A stretch of DNA of 64,000 nucleotides from DATFVJ01 sp963727015. GTDB taxonomy: Bacteria; Actinomycetota; Actinomycetes; Streptosporangiales; Streptosporangiaceae. The notes beneath the pieces were generated by a model. It was not told the origin of the DNA. It did no database searches and saw nothing but the letters and a program-made list of their open reading frames with translations. The stretch is from positions 1 to 64,000 of the forward strand of contig CAVSEV010000013.1 of the NCBI GenBank assembly GCA_963727015.1, read 5' to 3'. Positions within the stretch are counted from its first letter, which is position 1; every line of letters starts with the position of its first letter. Below, in pieces: positions 17,612-27,203 of this stretch. The position numbers and the translations under genes are program-made.

Positions 17612-18866
17612 ATGGTTGTGGCGGAGGCCGAGTCGGGGACCTCGCGGCGACCGAGCGGGTCTGGCGGAGTTCCGGGCAGCTTGCCGACGGCCGCGAGATC
17701 ATCTACTTCGATGAGTCGCCGGAGCTGGGCCGGGCGGACGTCCGTGACGGCAGGGCCCTGCCGTCCCTGGCCATGCCAGCGAGCGGACCTGCGGCCGGCG
17801 AGGACAGTGGCCATGATGGCGCTCGCGGGAACGGCATCGGCCCGGATGGCGGGCTGCGCTGGGATCCGCTGCTGGGCGAGTGGGTGATGTTCGCGACGCG
17901 GCGCCGCGAGCGCCCGATCCTGCCGTCGGCCGAACTCTGCCCGCTGTGCCCGTCCCGGCCGGGCCGCAGTACGGAGATCCCGGCGCCCGACTACGACGTC
18001 GTGGTGTTCGAAAACAGGTTCCCGGTGCTGCGGGGCGCGGTGGCGGGCATCGCGCGGCACGCTCTCCCGCCTCGAGGCCCGGAGCCCGTCGCGGATCCCC
18101 AGCTCACGGCGGACCCACTGCCGCTGGCCGAGCGCCCCGGCTATGGCCGGTGCGAGGTCGTCTGCTTCACCGCCGAACACGATGCCTCGTTCGCGAGCCT
18201 TTCCGCGCGCCGGGTCCGCACCGTGCTCGAGGCGTGGGCCGACCGGACCCGGGTGCTCGGCGCGATCCCCGGGGTGCAGCACGTGTACTGCTTCGAGAAC
18301 CGGGGCGAGGAGGTCGGCGTCACCCTGCACCACCCGCATGGCCAGGTGTACGCGTTCCCGTTCGTGCCGCCGCGGACCAGCCGGCTGCTGGCACGGGCAC
18401 GCGCCCACCGCGCGAGCAGCGGCCGGAACCTCTTCGACGACCTGGTGACCAGCGAGCTATCCGATGGGCGCCGGGTCGTGGCGCGTAACGATCACTGGAT
18501 CGCGTTCGTGCCCCGCGCCGCCCGCTGGCCGTACGAGGTGATGCTGTTCCCGGCGAGGCGGGTCCCCGACCTGCCAGCGCTGGGCGACCCCGCCGCGCCG
18601 CGTTCGGCAACGTCTACCGCGACATTCTCCAGCGGCTGGACGGGCTGTTCGGCACGCCGATGCCCTACATCGCCGCCTGGCAGCAGGCGCCGGTGCGGGG
18701 CCGCGCGGCCCGCGCGGAGTTCGCCCTGCACCTGCAGGTGCTTCCGGTCGGGCGAGCACCGGGAGAAGTCAAGTTCCTGGCCGGAACGGAGTCAGCGGCG
18801 GGAGTCTGGTCCAACGACGTACTGCCGGAGGAGGCGGCTCGCAGGCTCCGGCAGGCCGTCAGGTGA
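17612..18866 (+). CDS. galT: Galactose-1-phosphate uridylyltransferase, two frameshifts
   Basis: Leloir-pathway GalT, which exchanges UMP between UDP-glucose and galactose-1-phosphate. After a probable one-base slip near 17,640 the protein reads DGREIIYFDESPE, then RWDPLLGEWVMFATRRRERP, the zinc-type CPLCPS motif and DYDVVVFENRFPVL. The catalytic nucleotidyl-histidine block is GVTLHHPHGQVYAFPFVPPR. Another slip near 18,590 leads to AAFGNVYRDILQRLDGLFGT, PYIAAWQQAP and the ending EEAARRLRQAVR. The ATG at 17,612 is the most plausible start. It supplies UDP-galactose for the surface-glycan genes downstream. A remnant of its 3' region recurs at 21,545-21,660. Confidence 0.85.
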
Positions 18867-19046
18867 AGTCGCGCGGTCAGGGCCTTGGCCACGATCGCGC
18901 GGTGCCCGCTGGAGCCGTTCCTGTGCCTGTCGGGACATTACCGGCTCAACGGTGAGGTACACGTCAACCCACCGATTTAGTCAGGCGTCTCCCATATGTG
19001 CCCGGTGCGAAGGCGGGGCGGGCGTATGGGGAAGCGGGGGACGGAT

Positions 19047-20507
19047 ATGTCTGGTAACACGGCGGCCACTAGGGGTCGGGGGATCCAGGCGCGATTGGCT
19101 GCGCGGGATCCCTGCGGCGTGGACCAGTGCGTACCGTCGCCGGGCGGTGGTGGCTGACTTTTCCTGTGCTGTCGCGGCCGGGACTGCTGGCGTATGAGGT
19201 CCGCTTCGACGCCCAGGCCTACCAGTCGGCTGTCTATCTGGCGTTTACCGTCCTGCTTCCCGTTCTCTGGACCGCGTCGGTGGCTTTGGCCGGGGGTTAT
19301 GATCCCCGTTTTATCGGTGTCGGCTCGGATGAGTTCCGGAGGATCCTGAACGCCGCGGTGAGCCTGACCGCCGTGGTCGCCATTGCCTCATACGTGGTGA
19401 AGTTTGAATTCGCGCGCGGCTACGTCGTGATCGCGCTGCCCTGCGCAACGGTCCTTGATCTCGTCGCCAGGCATGGTCTCCGCAGGCGGCTGCACAGGCT
19501 GCGCAGTCGCGGTGCCTGCCTGCGGCGGGTGGTGGCCGTGGGTCACGCCCCGGCGGTCGCCGATCTGGTCGGCGAACTGCGCCGCAGCACCTACCACGGC
19601 CTATCCGTGGTAGGTGCCTGCCTGGCGGGCCGGACCACGCTTGGATGAGATCGCCGGAGTCCCGGTCTTCGGCGGGCTCGGTAACGTGACGTCGGCCGTG
19701 GGCCGGTTCAGGGCCGACACCGTGGCTGTGCTTGCCTGCCCCGAAATGAACGGCATCCGGCTGCGCGAGCTCGCCTGGGACCTGGAGAAGACCGGCACTG
19801 ACATGTACGTCGCGGCGGCCCTGCTCGACGTCGCCGGTCCGCGGACGACCATCCGCCCAGTCGCCGGGCTGCCGCTGCTGCACGTGGACCACGCGGAACT
19901 CTCCGGGGGCAAGCAGGCCCTCAAGAGCATGTTCGACAAGATATCGGCGCTGGCGGCGCTGATCCTGCTGGCGCCCTTGTTCGCGGTCATCACGCTTGCC
20001 ATCCGGATCACCGACCGGGGGCCTGTTTTCTTCCGGCAGACCAGGGTCGGCAAGGATGGCGACACCTTCTCCGTGTGGAAGTTCCGCACCATGGTCGTTG
20101 ACGCGGAACAAGCGAAGGCAGAACTGGCCGCGCACAACGAGGCCGACGGCGCGCTCTTCAAGATACGCAAGGACCCGCGGGTGACCAAGACCGGCGGCTG
20201 GCTGCGCCGCTGGTCCCTGGATGAGCTGCCCCAGCTATTCAACGTGCTGGTCGGGCACATGTCGCTGGTAGGGCCGCGGCCCGCGCTGCCTGCCGAGGCC
20301 GCGAAGTACGGCGATCACATGCGGCGAAGGCTCGCCGTCAAACCGGGCCTGACCGGCCTGTGGCAGGTCAACGGCAGGTCGGACCTGCCCTGGGATGAAG
20401 CGGTCAGGCTCGATCTGCGTTACGTGGAGAACTGGTCCTTCGCTCTTGACCTGCAGATTCTCTGGAAAACATGGTCCGCGGTCATCCGCGGGTCCGGCGC
20501 CTACTAA
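19047..20507 (+). CDS. WbaP-type polyprenyl-phosphate sugar-1-phosphate transferase, copy 1, frameshifted
   Basis: Membrane enzyme that starts glycan assembly by moving a sugar-1-phosphate onto undecaprenyl phosphate. Copy 1 begins MSGNTAATRGRG at 19,047. Against the intact copy 2 it carries three one-base insertions (near 19,112, 19,183 and 19,641), which split it into pieces. The last ~295 codons, holding the whole catalytic domain (FDKISALAALILLAPLFAVI; VFFRQTRVGKDGDTFSVWKF; LPQLFNVLVGHMSLVGPRPA; LTGLWQVNGRSDLPWDE), are uninterrupted. If the insertions are sequence errors, both copies are functional; otherwise this one is a truncated catalytic half. Confidence 0.82.
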
Positions 20508-20543
20508 CCTGCGGTTGGTTCCTTGTGACACTGGCCGGGGGTA

Positions 20544-20660
20544 TCAGCACGGATCCGGCGGAAGCGCCACAATGTGCTGATGGTGGGTATCAGCATGGGC
20601 TCCCAACGACGCGGTGCCGCTGACTGCGAGGCCACCGAGGGCCAACGCAATGGTCATCAT
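20544..20660 (-). CDS. Possible 38-residue secreted peptide
   Basis: Starting at 20,660 the minus strand reads MMTIALALGGLAVSGTASLG, then AHADTHHQHIVALPPDPC and stop. The hydrophobic core ending in A-H-A is a convincing signal peptide, leaving a very short histidine-containing mature part. Tiny secreted peptides of this shape are common in actinomycetes. There is no strong ribosome-binding site directly before the ATG, and the peptide is on the opposite strand to its neighbours, so this is tentative. Confidence 0.28.
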   Translation of the reverse strand: MMTIALALGGLAVSGTASLGAHADTHHQHIVALPPDPC

Positions 20661-20779
20661 GCCGAGCTTGCTGCATTTCCCAGAAGCTTGCCATCCGATA
20701 CGTCCCCCCGGACGTCCTTGATGGTATCTGCCTGGATTCTGGTCAGCCGGATCCGCTGTTTGCTTGTGGGGGGACAACC

Positions 20780-21540
20780 ATGCCTCGCGCCATTCGTCTA
20801 TTTCGTGCGTTGCTCATCACGGCTCTGGCCTCGGTCGTCGTCGTGGCGGTCGGCCTTGTGTCTGCGTCGTCCAACGCCGCGGTCGACGAGCCCGGCGTTC
20901 GTGCAGGGCGGTGTCCGGCCATAAGGGCAGCACGTCCTCGCTGGCCGTGACCCCCACCGCAGCGGTCACCACCGGCAACCGGCTCGTCGTCGAGGTCGGC
21001 GCCTGGAACTCCGCCGGCGCCACCGCCAGCGGCGTCACCGACTCAGCCGGCAACACCTACACCGAACTCACCCACTTCAAAGCCTCCGACGGCACCGAAC
21101 AATCCATCTGGACCGCCCCCATCACCGCCGGCGGCGGCACCAAACCCACCATCACCGCCAAAGCCACCTCCGCCGCCGACATCGGCGTCGCCGCACTCGA
21201 ATACTCCGGCCTGTCCACCGCCACCGGCGCCGCCGCCATGGACGTCCAAGCCCACGCCAGCGGCACCACCGGCAACAGTGCCACCGTCACCTCCGGCCCC
21301 ACCCCCGCCACCACCAGCAGCAACGAACTCGCCATCGGCTTCTACGCCGACTCCGGCTTCGGCGACAACCTCACCGCCGGCACCGGCTACACCAGCCGCG
21401 TCAACGTCTCCCCCACCCCCGACATGGAATTCCTCGCCGAAGACCAGACCACCGCCCAAGGCGCCACCCCCGCAGCCACCACCGCCACCGGGCCAAACAC
21501 CATCTGGCTCATGACCACCATCGTGCTCAAGCATGGGTGA
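20780..21540 (+). CDS. Secreted threonine/alanine-rich protein of unknown function, frameshift near N-terminus
   Basis: ATG at 20,780 behind a G-rich ribosome-binding site opens a signal peptide (MPRAIRLFRALLITALASVV, then VVAVGLVSASSNAA). Slips near 20,895 and 20,920 bring in PAFVQGG and then a continuous extracellular domain from GSTSSLAVTPTAAVTTGNRL to IWLMTTIVLKHG at 21,540. The domain alternates short strands and Thr/Ala/Gly loops (VTDSAGNTYTELTHF; SIWTAPITAGG; EYSGLSTATGA), which suggests a beta-sandwich surface protein. I do not recognise a catalytic motif. It separates the two WbaP copies and was not duplicated with them. Confidence 0.6.
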
Positions 21541-21544
21541 TCGG

Positions 21545-21788
21545 ACGGCTGCTTGCGCCGCCGCGACCCCCATCTGCCGCGTTCGGCAACGTGTACAGCG
21601 CGGCGTTCTCCGGCGGCTGGACGGGCTGTTCGGCACCCACGCAGAGTGGCCCGCGGGCCACGTTCATGTGCCTGTCTGGACATTACCGTCTCAATGATGA
21701 GATACACGTCAACCCACCGATTTAGTCAGGCGTCTCCCATATGTGCCCGGCGCGAAGGCGGGGCGGCGCATGGGGACGGTGGGGACAG
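21545..21788 (+). repeat. Duplicated segment: remnant of galT 3' end plus WbaP leader
   Basis: Bases 21,560-21,645 repeat the galT 3' sequence (CCGCGTTCGGCAACGT, then GGCTGGACGGGCTGTTCGGC). The following ~130 bases match 18,920-19,046 (GTACACGTCAACCCACCGAT, TTAGTCAGGCGTCTCCCATA, TGTGCCCGG). The galT section between them is largely deleted. It shows that the WbaP duplication included part of galT, so galT-WbaP is the ancestral order. Confidence 0.75.
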
Positions 21789-23246
21789 ATGTCTGGTAGC
21801 ACGGCCACCACTAGGAGTCGGAGGACCCAGGCCCGATTGGCCGTGCGGGATCCCGCGGCATGGACCAGTGCGTACCGTCGCCGGGCGGTGGTGGCTGACT
21901 TTTCCTGTGCTGTCGCGGCCGGGCTGCTAGCCTATGAGATCCGCTTCGACGCCCAGGCCTACCAGTCGGGTGTCTATCTGGCGTTTACCGTCCTGCTTCC
22001 CGTTCTCTGGACGGCGTCGGTGGCTTTAGCCGGGGGTTATGATCCCCGTTTTATCGGTGTCGGCTCGGATGAGTTCCGGAGGATCCTGAACGCCGCGGTG
22101 AGCCTGACCGCCGTGGTCGCCATTGCCTCATACGTGGTGAAGTTTGAATTCGCGCGCGGCTACGTCGTGATCGCGCTGCCCTGCGCAACGGTCCTTGATC
22201 TCGTCGCCAGGCATGGTCTCCGTAAGCGGCTGCACAGGCTGCGCAGTCGCGGTGCCTGCCTGCGGCGGGTGGTGGCCGTGGGTCACGCCCCGGCGGTCGC
22301 CGATCTGGTCGGCGAACTGCGCCGCAGCACCTACCACGGCCTATCCGTGGTAGGTGCCTGCCTGGCGGGCCGGACCACGCGGGATGAGATCGCCGGTGTC
22401 CCGGTCTTGGGCGGGCTCGGTAACGTGACGTCGGCCGTGGGCTGGATCAGGGCCGACACCGTGGCCGTGCTTGCCTGCCCCGAAATGAACGGCATCCGGC
22501 TGCGCGAGCTGGCCTGGGACCTGGAAAAGACCGGCACTGACATGTACGTCGCGGCGGCCCTGCTCGACGTCGCCGGTCCGCGAACGACCATCCGCCCAGT
22601 CGCCGGGCTGCCGCTGCTGCACGTGGACCACGCGGAACTCTCCGGGGGCAAGCAGGCCCTCAAGAGCATGTTCGACAAGATATCGGCGCTGGCGGCGCTG
22701 ATCCTGCTGGCGCCCTTGTTCGCGGTCATCACGCTTGCCATCCGGATCACCGACCAGGGGCCTGTTTTCTTCCGGCAGACCAGGGTCGGCAAGGATGGCC
22801 ACACCTTCTCCGTGTGGAAGTTCCGCACCATGGTCGTTGACGCCGAACAAGCGAAGGCAGAACTGGCCGCGCACAACGAGGCGGCCGGCGTGCTCTTCAA
22901 AATTCGCAAGGACCCGCGGGTGACCAAGACGGGCGGCTGGCTGCGCCGCTGGTCCCTGGATGAGCTGCCCCAGCTATTCAACGTGCTGGTCGGGCACATG
23001 TCGCTGGTCGGGCCGCGGCCCGCGCTGCCTGCCGAGGCCGCGAAGTACGGCGATCACATGCGGCGAAGGCTCGCCGTCAAGCCGGGCCTGACCGGCCTGT
23101 GGCAGGTCAACGGCAGGTCGGACCTGCCCTGGGATGAAGCGGTCAGGCTCGATCTGCGTTACGTGGAGAACTGGTCCTTCGCTCTTGACCTGCAGATCCT
23201 CTGGAAAACATGGTCCGCCGTCATCCGCGGGTCCGGCGCCTACTAG
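21789..23246 (+). CDS. WbaP-type polyprenyl-phosphate sugar-1-phosphate transferase, copy 2, intact
   Basis: A 485-residue bitopic/polytopic transferase. Residues ~25-130 hold about four membrane helices (DFSCAVAAGLLAYEI; VYLAFTVLLPVLWTASVALA; AAVSLTAVVAIASYVV; YVVIALPCATVLDLVA). A Rossmann-like CoA-binding-type middle domain follows (RRVVAVGHAPAVADLVGEL). The bacterial sugar transferase domain starts at FDKISALAAL, with KFRTMVVDAE, DELPQLFNVLVGHMSLVGPR, KPGLTGLWQVNGRSD and RLDLRYVENWSFALDLQIL. Substrate could be galactose-1-P or glucose-1-P given the neighbouring galT. Start chosen at ATG 21,789 behind GGGGACAG. Sequence is about 95% identical to copy 1. Confidence 0.9.
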   Translation: MSGSTATTRSRRTQARLAVRDPAAWTSAYRRRAVVADFSCAVAAGLLAYEIRFDAQAYQSGVYLAFTVLLPVLWTASVALAGGYDPRFIGVGSDEFRRILNAAVSLTAVVAIASYVVKFEFARGYVVIALPCATVLDLVARHGLRKRLHRLRSRGACLRRVVAVGHAPAVADLVGELRRSTYHGLSVVGACLAGRTTRDEIAGVPVLGGLGNVTSAVGWIRADTVAVLACPEMNGIRLRELAWDLEKTGTDMYVAAALLDVAGPRTTIRPVAGLPLLHVDHAELSGGKQALKSMFDKISALAALILLAPLFAVITLAIRITDQGPVFFRQTRVGKDGHTFSVWKFRTMVVDAEQAKAELAAHNEAAGVLFKIRKDPRVTKTGGWLRRWSLDELPQLFNVLVGHMSLVGPRPALPAEAAKYGDHMRRRLAVKPGLTGLWQVNGRSDLPWDEAVRLDLRYVENWSFALDLQILWKTWSAVIRGSGAY

Positions 23247-23650
23247 GGGCATGTTTCGTGGATCTTCGGCGGCGCGACCAGCTGTCCTGAAGGTGTCACA
23301 CCACTGCGGGTTGGGTGCCACTGGCGGCGGCTGACGAAGACATCGAAATATAACGAAAATCTAACAGCGCTGCGCAACTGTCGTCTTCTGCCATTAAGCA
23401 GGCGTCATACAGGCGGCGAGCAGCTATGGTTATCGCGTCCAGCGCCGCTGGGCTTGCGCGGGTGACGGAAACAGGCGTAGGCATCACAGGTGGTCGTGAC
23501 GGCTCATAAGATGAGCAAACCCCACGCGTCGCCGCGTTTGCTGTTGGGTCAGGCGGGCATCGGGCAGCTGTTGTCGGTGTCGGCCGCGACGGCGTCAGGT
23601 GAACCGCTGTGGTCTGGTCGCGGGATCCAGCCCCGACTTAGGGAGAGCCA
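23247..23650. other. Intergenic region, no gene recognised
   Basis: A locally lower-GC patch (about 23,339-23,365, with AATATAACGAAAATCTAAC) lies here and may hold a promoter for the following deacetylase. No protein is convincing in either strand. Confidence 0.4.
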
Positions 23651-24392
23651 TTGGAGAAGCTAGGTGACGCCTTCTTGGGCCAGCAGCGGTTGCTGGTCGT
23701 CGCCCCGCATCCAGACGACGAGACGATCGGCTGCGCCGGCACGATCGCACGGGTGAAGGCACTCGGCGGCCAGGCGTACGTCATGGTCGTCTCGGCGGGC
23801 GGGATCACCCAGCACGGCAGGGGCCCTGGTGGCCGGGGGCTTCGATTCGTGTCCGGCCTGGACCGGCGTGCCGAACTCGACGACGTGATGAAGTTCCTTG
23901 AAGTCGACGGTTACGAGGTGCTCTTCGACGACGACGCGTCGCACCAACGGCTCGACACGGTGCCGCAGCGCGAACTGATCGATCGGATCGAGTACGCCGC
24001 CTCGCTGTCACTAGAGAACCTCCGGCCCTCGATGGTGCTGCTCCCGGCCCGCAGCTTCAACCAGGACCACGTGGCTACCTTCCGGGCCTGCCTGGCCGCA
24101 ACCCGTCCCGCGGCGGCCGGGGCGCGGCACCTTGTGCCGTACGTCTTGGCGTACGACAACACGACGGCCTTCTGGTCGGTGCCTGATGAGCCGTTCGTCG
24201 CCGAACGTGTTCGTCGACATCTCCGCGCACCTGGACACCAAGGTCGAGGCCATGCGGCGGTACTCCTCCCAGCTGCGCCCCGCGCCGTTTCACGGCAGCC
24301 CCGAGGGAGCGCAGACCGTCGCCGCCTTCTGCGGCGGTCAAGTGTCGATCGCGGCGGCCGAGGCCTTCCAGGCCCTCCGGCTGGTGTGGTGA
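23651..24392 (+). CDS. PIG-L/LmbE-family N-deacetylase, one frameshift
   Basis: Zinc-dependent deacetylase of the PIG-L family acting on N-acetyl-sugar conjugates. TTG at 23,651 behind GGGAGAG gives MEKLGDAFLGQQRLLVVAPH, and the metal motif PHPDDETIGCAG follows at once. Later blocks are VMVVSAGGIT, LPARSFNQDHVATFRACLAA and, after a single-base slip at about 24,197, FVDISAHLDTKVEAMRRYSS and QVSIAAAEAFQALRLVW. Without correcting that base the frame runs on into the next gene and mimics a fusion. The stop overlaps the next GTG start (GTGA). It could deacetylate a GlcNAc-type lipid intermediate or glycan. Confidence 0.82.
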
Positions 24393-25249
24393 AGGCGTCG
24401 ATGCACCCAGCCGGGAGCCCATCCGACGGGACACGCGTCAGCGTCCACCAACCGAACTTCCTGCCGTGGACCAAGCTCTTCGACAAGGTGCTGGGCAGCG
24501 ACGTCTACGTGGCGTACGACAGCGTGCAGTACACCCATAGCGAGTTCCACGCCCGGCAGTGGATCACCGGCCGGGACGGCCCCGTGTGGTTGTCGGCGCC
24601 TGTCTTGACGCGCGGCCGCGGCCGGCAACCGCTGTGCGCGGTGGAACTTGTGGACGACCGCGCCTGGCGTGCCGCCCATCTGCGGTTGCTCACTGAGCAC
24701 TACCGGCGCGCTCCGTATTTCCATGAGGTGTACCCGGTGCTGGAGAGCGTGTACGCCGGTGACGACCGCCTGCTGGTCGACTTCAATCTGCGGTTGCTGC
24801 GCGCGCTGCTTGCGTACGTCGGCGCGACGGTACAGGTGGCGCGGGCGACCTGGTTCGACCACGCCGGGGACAACACCGAGCGGGTCATTCAACTCACCCG
24901 GGCGGTGGCCGGAGACGTCCACCTGACCAGTACCTACGGGACATCGCGCGAGTACATCGACTGGACCCGGGTGGCGGCCGCGGGGATCGCCGTGGAATCC
25001 CAGCACTTCAGCGAGCCGCGCTACCGGCAGCAGTTCGAGCCGTTCCGGCCGAACCTGTCCGTGGTGGACCTGTTGTTCGCGGTAGGTCCCGCCGCCGCCG
25101 ATCTGCTGCGCGAGCGGCGCCGGTTCGACCGGGTGCTGCCGGCGGCACCCGCACCGCCGCAGGCTGCCGGGGGCCTGGCGGTCGCCGGAGGACCACGCGA
25201 TCGCCGGACCGTCGCATCGTGCGGAGCTTACGACGAGGTGCGTAATTAG
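24389..25249 (+). CDS. WbqC-family protein
   Basis: A 286-residue protein of the WbqC family, found in O-antigen and capsule clusters. It opens with the typical VSVHQPNFLPWTKLFDKVLG block followed by SDVYVAYDSVQYTHSEFHAR. The middle (LLTEHYRRAPYFHEVYPVLE; TERVIQLTRAV; STYGTSREYIDW) is also characteristic. Biochemical function is not firmly known; an aminotransfer or acyl-transfer accessory role in sugar biosynthesis has been suggested. GTG at 24,389 overlaps the deacetylase stop; ATG at 24,401 is an alternative start. The C-terminal ~35 residues are proline/alanine rich and probably disordered. Confidence 0.8.
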   Translation: MKASMHPAGSPSDGTRVSVHQPNFLPWTKLFDKVLGSDVYVAYDSVQYTHSEFHARQWITGRDGPVWLSAPVLTRGRGRQPLCAVELVDDRAWRAAHLRLLTEHYRRAPYFHEVYPVLESVYAGDDRLLVDFNLRLLRALLAYVGATVQVARATWFDHAGDNTERVIQLTRAVAGDVHLTSTYGTSREYIDWTRVAAAGIAVESQHFSEPRYRQQFEPFRPNLSVVDLLFAVGPAAADLLRERRRFDRVLPAAPAPPQAAGGLAVAGGPRDRRTVASCGAYDEVRN

Positions 25250-26149
25250 GCTCGGGACGTCCTTGCCTAGCATGCCCGTGTGATCGGCCTCTACGGAGCG
25301 GCGGCGCCGGCCGCACGAGCCCATGATCGCCAGACCCGGCTCATGATCCTGTATGGCCGTTCGCTATCCAATGACCCGCCCACGACTCGCGGCACCCGAT
25401 CGGCGTACCCGCGTCGTAGCGCACGGTGAGCACGGCAACCAGTCTGCCGACGCGCCAAAACGGGAATGGCCGCTAAGGCTGATCCAGGGCGACGGCAAAC
25501 CTAAGCCCCGCCAAACGGCGGTCCCGGCGTTGGCCATTCCTCCGCCAATCATACGTCGCCAGGTGCAGGCGGCGAGATTGGATCCGCAATGTTACTCCGC
25601 GGTATGGCCCGGTTACGCTTCCGCCGCAGCTGGCTGGATTCTGGGCCGCCTGGGCAATCGGCCTTGACGGCTGCGCCCACCCGGGGCGTAAGCCATGTCA
25701 CCCCGGCTTCGCGCAGGGCAGACGGGCACGCCGCGCCTCATCCGTCGACTGCACCTCCGCGTCGCCTGCCGAGCGCGGGGAGGGACCCAGGCCCTTCTCC
25801 CTGCCAATGGAATGGCATAAAAATAACAGAACGATCACGATACCGCCATACTGTCATCTAATGGCGCGAATCGGACGTCGTACAGGCAGCCAGGCAGCCA
25901 ACCCGCCATTTGCTGCCTCGGCCCCAAGTTTTTGTAGGCGGTTCGCGTCGCGGCGGAGCTAGGGGCGAAGGGACAAGTCCGCTCCGCCAAACGTCGCTGT
26001 CGCACGGGACGGCGAGCGGCCTACACCACGGCGGCGAGCAGGCGCGCCCTCGGCCTGCTCAGCCTCGAAGACTGGTTCCACTTGATCGCTGCGGTTCGCC
26101 CTGGACATTCGCCCTGGACACAGGCCGACGACCCTGGAGGCAAGGAAAA
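25250..26149. other. 900-bp stretch without a recognisable gene
   Basis: Open frames here have no coherent domain. A lower-GC patch near 25,815-25,860 (ATAAAAATAACAGAACG) may contain a promoter. A ribosome-binding site (GGAGGCAAGG) lies just before 26,150. Several frames could be remnants, but I cannot identify any. Confidence 0.4.
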
Positions 26150-27136
26150 GTGACCACGCTCGTGACCGGCGGCGCCGGTTTCATCGGCTCCCACCTGACC
26201 GAGAGCCTGCTCGAAAGCGGCGAGGAGGTCGTCGTCCTAGACGACCTGAGCACGGGCAGTGAGCAGAACCTCGCCATGGTCTTGGACAATCCGTCGCTTC
26301 GGATCGTCAAGGGTTCGATCCTCGACGCGCCGCTGGTCGACGAGCTTGTCGGCGAGGCCGACACCGTCTATCACCTCGCAGCGGCGGTCGGGACCTTTAC
26401 GATCCTCGACAAGACGCTGGAGAGCCTGCGTACCAACCTGCACGGGACTGAGAACGTCGTCCACAGCGCCCACCGGTTCGGCGCACGTATCCTCGTCGCT
26501 TCGACCAGCGAGATCTACGGTAAGAATACCAAGATCGGGTTGCGCGAAGACGACGACCGCATCACCGGCTCCCCGTTGAAGAGCCGCTGGTCCTACGCCG
26601 AGGCTAAGGCGATTGACGAGACCCTCGCGTACGTTTACGCGGTCGAGCACGGGCTCGAGACCGTCATCGTCCGGTTGTTCAACACGGTGGGGCCGCGTCA
26701 GACCGGCCGCTACGGCATGGTGATCCCCCGATTTGTCGGGCAGGCGCTCGCCGGCGAGCCGCTCACGGTGTACGGGACCGGCACCCAGGTGCGCTGCTTC
26801 TGCCACGTCTACGACGTGGTACCCGCCCTTCGGGCGCTGATGGCGGACGAAAGCGCGTACGGCCAGGTCTTCAACCTTGGCAGCTCCGAGCAGGTGTCAA
26901 TCAAGGAACTGGCGGAGCGAGTGCTCGACGTCACCGGTTGCCCCGGCACGATCACCCACGTGCCCTATGAATCCGCATACGGCGCCGGCTTCGAGGACAT
27001 GGAGCGACGCGTGCCCGACTGCACCCGGGCTCAGCTGCAGATCGGATTCCGCCCCAGCCGGTCGCTGGTGGACATCATCGAGGCCGTCGCGGCGGACCAG
27101 CTCGCCGGCAGCCCCCGGGTGAGCGCCATTTGTTAG
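26150..27136 (+). CDS. NAD-dependent epimerase/dehydratase (UDP-sugar epimerase or UDP-glucuronate decarboxylase-like)
   Basis: An intact 328-residue extended short-chain dehydrogenase. The dinucleotide motif is VTGGAGFIGSHLTESLLESG at the N-terminus. YHLAAAVG follows, and the catalytic serine region (VASTSEIYGK) precedes the YxxxK pair in WSYAEAKAIDETLA. The substrate part VRLFNTVGPRQTGRYGMVIP and YGTGTQVRCFCHVYDVV is typical of UDP-glucose 4-epimerase and UXS-type enzymes. GTG at 26,150 has a strong GGAGG upstream. Product and substrate cannot be separated by eye. It supplies nucleotide sugars to the flanking GT2 synthase and WbaP genes. Confidence 0.87.
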   Translation: MTTLVTGGAGFIGSHLTESLLESGEEVVVLDDLSTGSEQNLAMVLDNPSLRIVKGSILDAPLVDELVGEADTVYHLAAAVGTFTILDKTLESLRTNLHGTENVVHSAHRFGARILVASTSEIYGKNTKIGLREDDDRITGSPLKSRWSYAEAKAIDETLAYVYAVEHGLETVIVRLFNTVGPRQTGRYGMVIPRFVGQALAGEPLTVYGTGTQVRCFCHVYDVVPALRALMADESAYGQVFNLGSSEQVSIKELAERVLDVTGCPGTITHVPYESAYGAGFEDMERRVPDCTRAQLQIGFRPSRSLVDIIEAVAADQLAGSPRVSAIC

Positions 27137-27203
27137 CTGAACAAATGCCTGCTGGATCAGCCGCCGTGCCGCAAAGCCGGCCGGGCCCTCAGGGAGCTAT
27201 CCC

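Noticed and set aside
23651..25249. Apparent single protein fusing a PIG-L deacetylase and a WbqC-like protein
   Set aside because: The fusion exists only if an extra base near 24,197 is accepted. In the corrected frame the deacetylase ends at 24,392 and the WbqC gene starts at an overlapping GTG.
25250..26149. Possible hidden gene in the 900-bp gap
   Set aside because: Frames exist, but none shows a family motif, a clear start or consistent composition.
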